A stretch of DNA of 64,000 bases from assembly GCA_964035545.1 (NCBI GenBank), contig OZ037768.1, positions 5,943,241 to 6,007,240 of the forward strand, read 5' to 3'. Positions 12,059 through 23,060 of the stretch are shown in pieces. The position numbers and the translations under genes are program-made. The notes under the pieces were generated by a model that saw only the letters and a list, made by a program, of their open reading frames with translations, was not told where the DNA came from and did no database searches. The first letter of the stretch is position 1, and every line of letters starts with the position of its first letter. Source of the stretch: Bugula neritina. Taxonomy: Eukaryota > Bryozoa > Gymnolaemata > Cheilostomatida > Bugulidae.

Positions 12059-15000
12059 TTACTCTGTACTGTCTGCTGGCACTTCATATACAAATGGTAT
12101 TTCTTTGCTCAATGGCCACTTAGCTAGAAACTCATCAACCATTTCATTGTCTGCTACAGTGAAATGGTTCTTCCAATCCCCTATTTGACCTGCAAAATAT
12201 ACGCCAGCAAAATAAGGCTGCAACAAAACCGTGCACACTGACTTACAACAACTGGGCACTGAGTATGTACTGTATATACATGAAGAAGATTTCACTTGGA
12301 GCTGCTCAACAACATGGCATTGTTGAGGTTACAACCCACAATGCATATTCCAGGCGATGAACTAATCCAAACAACAGGTAAAGAGGTGAGAGTTGTGTCC
12401 ACATATCATTTATTTACAGGAACCACAGAAATAGTTATACTGACAGTGTAACTATATGAATAGTTATACTGACAGTATAACTATATGAATAGTTATACTC
12501 CAACAGTTTACCAAGAATTTGTCAATACAGAAGTGACTGTTGCAGATTCACATTGCCATTCAGGCTCAGCTCCAATAAAAGCTACACTCGAAGTTGAATT
12601 TCAAAACTTACCTTTTCTATACATTTGGTCCACTCTGTCAAAAATATTCACAGACTAAAATAAAAATAGAAACACATCCACAAGATTGACTCTCATAATT
12701 TGGACAAATGCCAAGATTAAAGCACAAACTTACACCAACTTCATTGACTGTACATATAAAAATACCATTTAAATTTCCTACAAAACTGATATACTAAATA
12801 AGCAGTGTTTTATTATCTTAAGTGAGTAGCATGTTGGATTATTACAAAGCTGATTGAAGATTTCACAAAGATATTACAAAATAAAACTCCAGTGTCAGCA
12901 AATAAAAACAATAATAAACTTAATTAAAACTTTAAATTAAAAATTAGATATCCCCATTTCTCACAGGAGTTGGACAAAAAGTGATAAGTTTATAATAGCT
13001 CTTACGATAATGTTGCTGGGGAGAACTAGAGTGAAAAATAACAAATATTTTAGATAAATAAATATAAAATATTGATATTATAAACTGTAAAACCCTTACA
13101 CTCTCACTCAATACTGCATTCTGCTTTTTCTGGCTGATTTTTGCAGCTTTCATATTGTTGAAGGAAGTTACATCAGCAATCTGCTGAATTAGTTCAGGAC
13201 TTCTCTGTGTTCCCATAAACTCATTCATTTTCTGAATATTTTCTACCGGATTCTGTTAACACAAACAAAAATTCCTAGTTTCATATTCATGACTATTCAA
13301 TAGAAGCTAATACAGTGCTCTTTCTATATCTCACGGTTCCAGTTCTCACGAAATTCCATGAGTCACTCAAAAGGCTTGGACCCTGTTTTGTGGCTTATAT
13401 ATGTGTGTATAGGGACAAAATAGCCAAATTTAAGGGATCCGTGAGTTATATCTGATAGTCTACTATGTCAAGAATTGAGTTTTTAGGACCTGCAGCTTAA
13501 TGAGGTATGGAGGGAGCAATGTATTTTAAATATTTCAATACTTTAACAAATCAGTACTACTAAACTGAGAAATTTCAAGAGCTTGAATATTTTCAATGAC
13601 CAAAGGTTTATGAATTGTCTTGCTATATCTTACCATTTTTATGTTTCCAAAGAACAGTACCAACACATTTGGATCATCTCTGAGAGACCACATATACTCA
13701 ATATAGTCAAAGTAGTTGCCGTAAGGTCTGTCTCTACCAAAGATATGCATCTTCAGGTACTCAGAGAAAGGTAAATTAGTAAATTCCTCATGTTCTATGA
13801 TGCCCTTAAGCTAAGAATATTATATATATATATACAGTTATAAAAGGTGTTGATAGTAAAGGTAATATCATTCATGAAAAAAACACTCAACTATCCTACA
13901 ATTTCTTAAGTTGATAATTCACACACAAAGTTGCTGTTTCACCTGCCACTTTTAGCAACATTCAAGGACGCAATGCCTTACTCTAAATCAATACAGCTTC
14001 ATGCTCTGCTCTAGAAAGAAGGCAATTCCAACTTTTCTAACAAATAATGACTCGCAAGAGTAGCTCAGCACATAAACATGGAGTATACATAACATACTAC
14101 TTCATGTTATTATATATCTGTAAAATCAGACTGCATAACAGCATATGCACAAAACACCTATCAGCATGAAGAATGTAGGCTAAACATTGGTATAACATTG
14201 GCAATAAAATTGATGAAAAACAATATTCATACATTCTTTCCAATTTAAGTTCATCCTAAAAATTTAAATACCCAACACTCACCATTTTACACTCGTGGTG
14301 GTACGCAGACACTGCTGAATCCTTTGGAGTTCTTATCACTGAAACAACCAATCAAAATGATACACACGCTGCTGTTATGTAACACTGGGAAACAGCAATG
14401 GAGAGAGCATTCTATTTTTATTTACCACTGCCGAAGTTTGTAAGCAATGGCTGTTAACCATGGGCCCACGGTTTCTTTTTGTCAATTTTAAGTTCTAATA
14501 TAACTTAGAAAAATTATATGAGTAAATTTAACAAATAAAGCCAGCTCAAGTGACATTATCAAAAAATAACAATAATCTTGTGTTTACCAACAACAGTCTT
14601 CCTCCCTCTGAACTCTTTAGGGAGAACATCCAGACGGTAATGGCTGTTCAGAACTCGAGGAGAAGGAACTAATTGATCTACTTTAGAGAGAGGAAACATA
14701 TCTATCATACATGCTTCTTTAAACAGTTTGATGTATTCAGCAGAACCTTGTATTAGCATCATCATTATCTCCCACACATAATGAGTACCTGGAAGAATAA
14801 GATGGTTCACATCATCTTGAGTGGAGAAAGAATACAAAAACCTTTCAGTCTGAATATATTTAGGAGCACGATTCAAAGATGTCAGAAATAATCAGATTGA
14901 AATTAATGTATACATCTAAAAAAAGTTCTACAAAAGGGGCATAGTAATCTGTCATTAGATTTTCAGTACCAAGTAGTAAACCTATCAACAACTACTTCCT

Positions 15001-15721
15001 TGAGAAATACCTGAATTCCAACAGCAGACCTACTTATAGCCTTAGAGACACAAAGTGCACAATAGGAATAAGACATGTAACATCTCCTATTGTCTCCCTA
15101 TTATTCTTACTTGTATGTATGCCAGTGATAAAAAGGCTATCAGAAAGATTTTCAAAGATTGCTATAAACTTGGTATTGAGTATCATGACATAGATTTGCA
15201 TATTCAGAAACTAACTAAAGAACTTGCCATCAAATATATAGTAGACGATGACCTTTTCATCAATGAGTTTCTGAGTCAATGCCCCTCTGGAGGATATCGA
15301 ACTTTTAAATATAGAGTAGCATGGGGCAGAGATAGTTTATACGACAGCTTGTAAATACTTTAAATGATCTTTTATTTTAAATAATCCAACAGAGTTCTGA
15401 CTCTCTTCCACTTTTGTTCACATGTCTACTTATTATGGCCAGCATTTACGCTAAATTTCGCAACATGTTTTCATGTCTGTGACATGTAATAAATAAATAA
15501 ATCAATCAATCACACCCAATTTCAACACAAAGCTGTTACACACCATTTTTAAAATAGGAAGAGAGTAGAAAGTCTCTGCTGTCCCACTTGTATTCTAGCA
15601 GATCTCGTCTAAGTGTTGCCAAGTCATCTTTCACACGAGCTGGAACTTTTACTGTACCATCATCCGAAGTAAAGTATTCATTGGTTACTGAAGCACCCCA
15701 GGGATGCTGGTACAATGCCAT
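12059..15721 (-). CDS. cytosolic sulfotransferase (SULT family), copy B
   Basis: Seven coding exons: 15721-15544, 14788-14588, 14338-14283, 13810-13634, 13252-13100, 12654-12612, 12189-12059 (TAA). They total 939 bp, or 312 residues, with phases 1,1,0,0,0,1 as in the two sister genes. Catalytic-His region: SHYRLDVLP. 3'-phosphate motif: IRTPKDSAVS. C-terminal PAPS motif: RKGQIGDWKNHF. Three places differ from both sisters: the PAPS loop reads SSYFKNGTH, where the nearly invariant Pro of YPKxG has become Phe; NSH replaces NTH before the catalytic His; and FFGNIKM replaces FFED at the end of exon 4. The frame is intact throughout, so these changes look like divergence under some constraint. Altered cofactor affinity or a changed role is inference. 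The acceptor substrate cannot be told from sequence. The genes on both sides are its paralogues, pointing to tandem duplication. Confidence 0.9.
12431..12502. repeat. 30-bp tandem repeat containing a perfect palindrome
   Basis: About 2.5 copies of a 30-bp unit lie in the last intron of sulfotransferase copy B. Each unit is self-complementary. In the second copy (12460-12484) the palindrome is perfect: 12-base arms (ATAGTTATACTG and its complement) around a single A. The first copy differs by one base (GTGTA for GTATA). This could form a hairpin in RNA or a cruciform in DNA. Confidence 0.75.
15055..15510 (+). mobile_element. possible 3' end of a LINE retrotransposon
   Basis: Inside the first intron of sulfotransferase copy B, on the opposite strand, lies an open stretch of about 99 codons ending in TAA at 15352-15354. 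It finishes in a CPSGGYRTFKYR...SLYDS pattern and has no ATG of its own in a good context. It is followed by about 130 bases that end in short tetranucleotide repeats (AAATAAATAAATCAATCAAT, near 15487-15511), the kind of tail left at the 3' end of several LINE families. No reverse transcriptase motifs remain, so the assignment rests on the tail and on weak resemblance of the last residues to LINE C-termini. Confidence 0.35.
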
Positions 15722-18700
15722 TGAGCTGAACTATTACAACTACAAAATACAGGTATCTAAAATAATGAAAATTATTGACTAAGAGGTACAACTGGTAGTG
15801 TTTTTCTCAAACTATGCTGTGCACTCTCAAACTTTTAATTCTAGTTCAGCCCCCTTTGTAGCATTTCTAGCTGATCCATTAACAATCAAACTTCACATTA
15901 GTACTTTTTTCATCCAACATCTTTAACAACTATGGATTTATAGTAATACAAATATTAGGTTCATAATTGTAAACTATCTGAAAATAATAAAATAAACTTG
16001 TGTGTCTAAAGTAGGTGTAGTTTCACCTATATCACCAAATTTAATATTTACCTAAATTGTAGTGAAATTACATTAAAATTCCCATCAGGTTATTATTAAC
16101 TTATTAAAACTTATTAGCCTTGGGGCTGAGCAAGCTTAACATCTAAAGTACCCTGACTAAGACTTTCAATTTGGCTTACTTTTAGGCGTTATCCTTAGGG
16201 CAAGTCAAACTCTAGAATGTAAAAGTTGCAAAATATTCAACTAAGTAAGAACTTTTGTTTTAAAATTGAAAGTACCTACAATTGTTGAATTGTTGAACTG
16301 TAACAACTAAAGTACTAGTGAAAATGAAATAGTTATTACTTATTAGTACCAACTTTTCCCTATGGCTACTGGCAAATTACAACCTGAATCTTGAGTATAC
16401 AATTATAATATTATTATATATGAATAACTATTACATTTACTGTAGTCTATACGTGTAACTATTAGGAAACGATAACAAATAACCAGGGTCAAACTCAAAG
16501 TCAATACAAATACAAAAGCAGTAACTATGAGTTCATCACAATAAAATGACTATGAGTGAATGACAGTCACAGTGAGTGTTGTAGCGTTGAGGTTACCCAG
16601 CAGCCCCTGTAGTGTAATTAGTTAGCGCGCCTGCCTGCAAGCCAGAAGTTTGTCGTTCGAATCCCGGTGGGGGCAAAGTTTTTACAAGTGGGATCAAATA
16701 TTGAGTGAAAAGTGAAACTAAAAGTTTAGCAATACCCAGTCTCATCACAAATTAAACGACTAGAGTCTAAAACAGTGAAAGTAAAACTAAAAATCACTTT
16801 CTAAAGTATCAATATTATAATCATATTACCATTATAATTCATAATCACAAACTCAAAGTGATATCACAATCCCAAGGCTAAGCCTAATGTCATGCCGGTA
16901 GACTTGGTATAACATTAGCTATAAGCGTTTAGTTTAAGTTTATCATTATCATTATCAGTTATGATTATGATTATAGTTGCTAATAGTAATTATGCTAGTA
17001 GTTAGTGTTACGATTACTCGTGGTCTTATGGCTAAATGGAATAACAACAATGTAAAACACTAAACACTAGTGACTAAAAAGTAACACTCAGTCTCACAGT
17101 CTGAGTCACACTGGTGACTGCTAAACTTGATAATTATAATACTAATAGTAATACTAATAGCCATAGATAGGGGTGGCTGAACAGTACAGGAAATGTACGC
17201 GTAACGATAATATTAATATTGAACGAAACAGCAATTGCAAATGAACCTGTAGAGCAAACTTTGCTTTCTCAAAGAGGTATCCACTATAACTTATAGTATA
17301 GTATAAGTATAACTAAATCTTGCCTCAGATATTGTCCAAATTCCGTTTCGTGCCTGGTTTAGATTGAAGCAGAGTAATCAGTATTATATGCCTTTTAAAC
17401 CTTGAATTGTTCTATAAGCAACTCCGAGTTTGGGATTCTCAAGTTTGGAGTTAGAGGTTTACGTTGGAACTTGGAACCCCCAAATTTGAATTTAAGAATT
17501 TTAAACTATTGCACTTATTCACCCCCAATTCGCAGCTGCTTGTAAAATAAATTGAGCAAAAGCATTTGGGGGGGACCTAACTCCAAACTTGAGAACCCCA
17601 GCACGATCAACTCTGCGCTGCTTAAAAAGCAGTTCTTAAACCACAGGGTCAGACAAAAGCTAAAAAGTTTAACTGCGATTGGCGCCACAGAGTTACTATA
17701 ATAATTATTACCATGTGAAATGGAGTCACAACACTCCAATACTCAAAACAAGATCAAAGTTATCAGGTATTAAATGTATGACTGATATTGGCTATCATAA
17801 CCCAAATATATAAATTTCAAATATTTCTTTTGCACTGCTTTTCACTTGCTATATTATGGAATTTGTGGGATTTGTAATTGCTAGAAATGCATTAAAACAA
17901 ACGTTTCACACCTACCTGCCTATTATAGACCTTTAAATACTATGCACAGTTTTAATTATCATAAATACCAATTACTAGTGACAGTTGCATAAGCCCAGCA
18001 AAGGTTACTAACTAGTAACCTTTAACCCTTTACCTACTCTAAGCTATTTTGGGGTCTACATGCATGTATCAAATGAAATCTTCTTAGAGACTTGAAAGCT
18101 TAATTTTGGTGATGTATATATTGTTTCAACGGCCACATCCATTTTACTTGTCACTTTTATATAACAATGCTAACTTATATGAAAGTCATACAACTTAGAA
18201 TGGGAAGGCAAATTCCTAATTGTTATAACTTATACCCCTCTACTAATATAATAAATAGAATACCACAATTATATATAGCTCACTGTAAGCTTGGCACTGG
18301 TTTAATATGTAAACTTATACATGTATGTTTTCGAGTTACTTTTTAATCATGAACAGAATTGTTTTCTTTAGTTCATCAGGATTTGTAAATGTAAGATAAA
18401 TTACTCTTAACCAAACCTCTCATCATTATTAGCTTTAAAATACAATTTATTGGAATAGAGAAAATACAGTTAGTCATATTGTTAAAGTACCTTAAATGCT
18501 CGCAGAGCTCTTTTTATTCAAGTCAATTGAAAAATTTCAGAAAAATTTGCTTTTGTAGACAGATTTAGATTATTTAGAATTATAGGCACAAATTGAATTG
18601 TTAGTAATGGTAAAAGTTAGCAATATTGTATGTGATGTATGTATATGAGTATGTTTGCATGAACTATATAGGCTAGTTTAGTTAATAAACAATAAATACA

Positions 18701-18745
18701 AATTTATATCACGATAACACACAATTGAAAAGAAAATTCACAAAG
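15722..18745. other. intergenic DNA between sulfotransferase copies B and C
   Basis: Apart from the tRNA-like sequence, this holds repetitive, low-complexity DNA at about 16800-17200 (runs of CATTATCATTATCA, TAATAGTAATACTAATAG and CAGTCTCACAGTCTGAGTCACACTG). Similar text recurs near 26100-26340, 43800-44050 and 45550-45900, suggesting old dispersed repeats. A tail signal for copy C (AATAAA on -) lies near 18511. No coding region is seen. Confidence 0.4.
16603..16675 (+). tRNA. tRNA-Cys(GCA)-like sequence, probably a pseudogene or SINE head
   Basis: A 73-nt cloverleaf-sized sequence. The acceptor ends GCCCCTG and TGGGGGC pair over 7 bp (two G-U). The D arm is GTGT/GCGC. The anticodon loop is CTGCAAG, giving anticodon GCA. 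It contains good A-box-like (TAGTGTAATTAG) and B-box (GTTCGAATCCC) promoter elements. However, only 3 of 5 anticodon-stem pairs and about 2 of 5 T-stem pairs form, so it is unlikely to be a working tRNA. It sits between sulfotransferase copies B and C. Retention of the polymerase III boxes with decayed stems fits a tRNA pseudogene or the head of a tRNA-derived SINE. Confidence 0.5.
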
Positions 18746-21700
18746 CTAGTATCTAAATGGAATCTCTTTAGATGGTTTCCAATTGGCTAAGAATTCATCA
18801 AACATTTCGTTTTCTGCAACAGTCAGGTGGTTTTTCCAATCTCCTATTGTACCTGTAAATTATAAAACTGCATAGGGTAAGTGTGTACTCTAAGCTGTAA
18901 TTTGGTTAACATAATGCTTTGTGGTAGCAGGTATACAAGAGAATTATTGAAATAGGTGACTGACCAGTTGATAGTTATAAATCAACTACTATATAACAAG
19001 TAGAGCCAATTTTCCTCTTTAAAAGAAATATAAACATTGGTTTGTTATTTGTCTAATTATCATTGCATGTTGTACAGTGGTCATTGCTGACAATAATATA
19101 TAATGTAATTAATAACCTAAAGAGACAAGTTCTTAAACTAAATTTAGCAAATTTTACTGATTGAAATATATGACCGTAAATTTACACTTTTTATAATCAT
19201 CTAATTACAGTAGCCTTCATAGTAATTTATTAATATTGGAGCGTAATATAAGCCAACTTTAGTTTGCGAATGATATAAGATATGAATGCCAAGTCTGTAG
19301 TTATAATTGTAAGTATTTGATTATATTTAACAAATCTAGGACCATATTTTATATCGCTAATGGTTAAATCTTTTATCCAAAACTGCCAATTAAACGAAAT
19401 ATAATTTTATTTCATTTAGGCTTCATACAAATGTTTTACCTTTTCTATAAACTCTATTTGATAAATCATTTACATCATCTGCAGTAACACCTTCAATCTG
19501 CAATGTAGAAAAAAGAGAGAAAAATTATTAAAGAACAAAGAAAAAAACAAACACAATGATTCCTTTAGCTTGTATGATACTTCAAGTATGGTATCTAGAT
19601 AAAGAACTTACATATTGCATTCAAAGAGTATACATGAATTTTTGATATGAGTATGACGCACACATAAGTATAAGTATGCTTTCTATAATAACAAATGCAA
19701 TGCTGCTAATACCTGTTTTCTCAGCTCATCATTCATTTTAGTGTTGGCCAGTTTTCCTTTTTTCATATTTTCAAAGTTGGTTGCCTCAGCTATTTGCTGA
19801 ACCAGATCGGTATCTCTTTGAGTTCCCATAAACTCATTCACTTTCTGAATACTTGCCACTGGATCCTAAATTTAAAAGAAAACAAATACAAAGAGGCACA
19901 AATATAAATTATAAGGTTTTACACAATACAGTGACCCGTGAAAATACAATTTCTACTTGTAATTTTATTTTTAAAATCATGTTCATTTAAAAAATTCAAA
20001 CTTCTAATAAATTTTATCTCTTGAAAGCTAATGAAAATCCTTTTTTTAAAAAACCATAAAAAATACTTTCAGTTTAACTGAATGCATAAAGATTACTCAA
20101 AATAGAATAACTTGATATGGTACAACTATGCATGATCAACAATTATTATAAAATAACTATATATACTGAATAGAAAAACATACTAAACCGATTTGAAAAG
20201 AGAAAATTTTCAAAATACTCAATTTAGAGGTTGACATACATAGTTGCATTGAATAAACTCTTTGATGTCACTAAATTTATTAATTCCATTATTTTAAGCA
20301 AGACTTTTGGTTACAACTGTATACTTTTATACATGAAAAAGAAGATAATTCCTATTAACTTGTTAGAATAACAAATTAGTGAAAGTGGCTATATTAATAG
20401 CTTTTAAAGTTGAATAATTATTATGTGCGTGGTAATTAATATTAGTTGCCACAATTATTTCTAAAGCAAGCAGGAAATTCATAATAATGATGTACAATGA
20501 TGCATATAAATTGTTGCACATCATTATTATTATTACTATTATTATTATTATAATGGCAATTACGCCGATATCCTATTTTGTAAACTATTTTCTGAGAATA
20601 GTTGTCCAGGAGATAAAAAGCACCAAAAAAAGTTTCAGAACTGAAAACAAAAATGATTGGTATTCTCACTGGTTTAAGTCTCAGCTGAGCACCTATTTGT
20701 ATTGGTAATTTCAGTTATTTAGAAAGAAACTAGTGGAGATACAATAACTGTTTCAGGCATACCGCTTTCAAATCTTCAAAGAATATAACAAGTATGTTAG
20801 GTTTGTCCCTGAGTGACCACATGTATTCAGTGTAGTCAAAGTAACTGCCATACGGCATGTCTTTGTTAAACAGATACATCTTCAAGTATTGAGAAAAAGA
20901 AACTTGACTCCATTTCTTGAGCCTTGCATTAACAGCTGCCATCTAAAATTGAATGCAACTACTATTTTAATGCAGAACTTGAATGCCGTGGCTATTTCCA
21001 TACAGAAAAAAGCTTTCTAAGAAATATACTATGCATAAGTAAGTGCATACCCTAACAAGCTGGTCCAATAGCAGCTATCAGGTAGTAAGCAATAAATAGA
21101 GGGTTATAAGTATAAAGCATCTAGATCATGTATATATATGCATTTGTGTATAGAAACTTAAAGCCAGAGTGGCTAGTTGAGCTTTGGTTCCATTGAATGC
21201 TTCAGACAATACTTACAATGTGAATTTCGTGATAGTACATTGAAACTGCAGAATCTTTTGGGTTTCTTATCACTAAAAAATAATACAGCATAGACTTTAA
21301 TTTTGACAGAAATAGCAGCAAATAAAATAAATAAAATTCTTATTCAATTTGTAAATCTAAAAAGTAGTTTTGCAACTTTGACCTTCACACTTGATGTTTG
21401 TAACCTGAAAAGGTTGATAATTAAAAAAAAAATTAAATTTAATTGAGGTGGTTTTTGAAACTCATAATTTAAGTTGACAAGAGAAAGAGCAGAATTTCTG
21501 TCGAATTGTATTGGCTAACATCTGTTATTATTTCAATTTAATATTTAAAATAGTCACCAGAAATTTACTTTAGGTGAGGGTGGGGAAATAGGGGCCCCTG
21601 CATATTTCTGTCTAATGTAGTCAAGAGACTCAATACTGTTACAGATTAATAATCTGCCTTAACACAGCAACGTTTTACACTGGGTGCTTACACTTGGCAT

Positions 21701-22685
21701 TTCAATAGTCCCCGGCCTTTTGTACACATTTAATTTACTTATTATTAAATGCTTATATTAATACCTGCTTTTACTGCATACATACATCGGTAAACCAGGG
21801 TGCTGCCCTTACTTTATGAATTTAATAAAGAAATACACAGTAGCTTTGTCAAGAATGGCACTTAGGAAGATGGCCATTGAGCATTTCTGCAGTGGTAGAA
21901 AATGGCGATAGATCATACCAACGAGTAAAAATAAGAGTATATTTGTGTTGATATAAATAATTGCCTTTATTTACTTACCCAACACAGTTTTTCTATCTCT
22001 AAACTCTTGAGGGAGAACATCCAGTCGGTAGTGAGTATTGAGAACTCTAGGAGATGGAAAGACCAAGTCTGACTTACTCAAGGGAAAGAAGTCAAGCATA
22101 CACGCTGCCTTTGTATCTGTTATGTAATCGGCTGACCCTCTCATCAGCATCGTCATTATCTCCCACATGAAATGTGTTCCTAACATATAACATTGAATGA
22201 AAGAGTAATAACTAACTAAGAAATGTATATGACTTTGGTAAAATGGTAATGATAGAACATGTAGGAGTTTCCACTTAGGAGCAGTAGCGGAGAAATTGAG
22301 ATAGCCTCAGTTCTCTAATTTTGGTTTGGGACATGGGTCAAACATGACTTTTTTGCTGCATTTCTAATCTAAAACACAAGCTTTTCTCAATTTCTCCATT
22401 ACTGCACCTACCTCAAAGTTTCCAGGAAATGCAAAGATAGTTTGAAGACTAAAGGAGGGAAATTTCTACACAAAATACGAGTGAACTAAATAAGACATTA
22501 CCATTTTTAGGATAGGTGGCAAGCAAGAAGTCATCACTATGCCATTTATATCCATTTATGTCTTCTTCTATCTTCTTCGATGATTCTTCGTTGATGTACA
22601 CGACAGGAACCTTAACAGAGCCATCCTCACTAGACATGTATTGGTTGGTGACAGCTCCACCTACTGGGTGCTGTGGAATGTCCAT
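18746..22685 (-). CDS. cytosolic sulfotransferase (SULT family), copy C
   Basis: Seven coding exons: 22685-22502, 22179-21979, 21272-21217, 20942-20763, 19865-19713, 19497-19440, 18852-18746 (TAG). They total 939 bp, or 312 residues. The ATG was chosen for its strong context (ACCATGG) and because it aligns with the starts of copies A and B. Landmarks: PAPS loop TYPKNGTHFMWE; NTHYRLDVLP with the expected catalytic His; IRNPKDSAVS for the 3'-phosphate; PYGSYFDYTEYMWSLRD; FFEDLK; and RKGTIGDWKNHL near the C-terminus. Every motif residue matches the family, so of the three this copy looks the most orthodox. Exon 6 is 15 bp longer than in A and B, and the C-terminus is shorter (ends PFRY). It should be a soluble cytosolic enzyme using PAPS. 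The substrate is unknown. Confidence 0.93.
22276..22413 (-). mobile_element. MITE-like element, copy 2 (inverted relative to copy 1)
   Basis: Located in intron 1 of sulfotransferase copy C. Read on the - strand it begins AGGTAGGTGCAGTAATGGAG at 22413 and ends near 22276 with the inverted form (AGCAGTAGCGGAGAAATTGA on +). The two ends are about 80% complementary over some 30 bases. The interior resembles copy 1 at 1459-1624 over the stretch that includes the words CCAAACCAAAATT. No coding capacity. No clean target-site duplication could be fixed by eye. Confidence 0.6.
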
Positions 22686-22894
22686 GGTAACTTTGGGTAT
22701 GTTTTCCCTACGACAAAATAGTATAAAAATTGGACTGTGAAGACAGATCAATGTCGAACAGCTCGCCAGTTAACAAATAAATTGTATTTAGTGGTTATAA
22801 TCATAAAGACAAGACTTAACTTTAAACTTGGTAGCAACTAGTTTCTAGCAACATGTTATAAGGCAGAAGCACATTCATTCAATAACTGCATAAT

Positions 22895-23060
22895 GACCAC
22901 TAACCACTGTAACTAACCACTATAACTAACCACTATAACTGACTACTATAACTAACCACTATAACTAACCACTATAACTAACCACTATAACTGACCACTA
23001 TAACTGACCACTATAACTAACCACTATAAAAGTAAAACTGACCACTATAACTAACCCCTA
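22895..23060. repeat. 13-bp minisatellite upstream of sulfotransferase copy C
   Basis: About twelve copies of a unit close to TAACCACTATAAC, with scattered TGACC and TAACT variants, starting about 210 bases upstream of the copy C start codon. It is in a position to affect the promoter, but nothing in the sequence shows that it does. Confidence 0.8.

Noticed and set aside
20442-20708. Asn-rich and Ile-rich open frames on both strands
   Set aside because: Produced by an ATT/AAT microsatellite at about 20521-20552 in a sulfotransferase intron.
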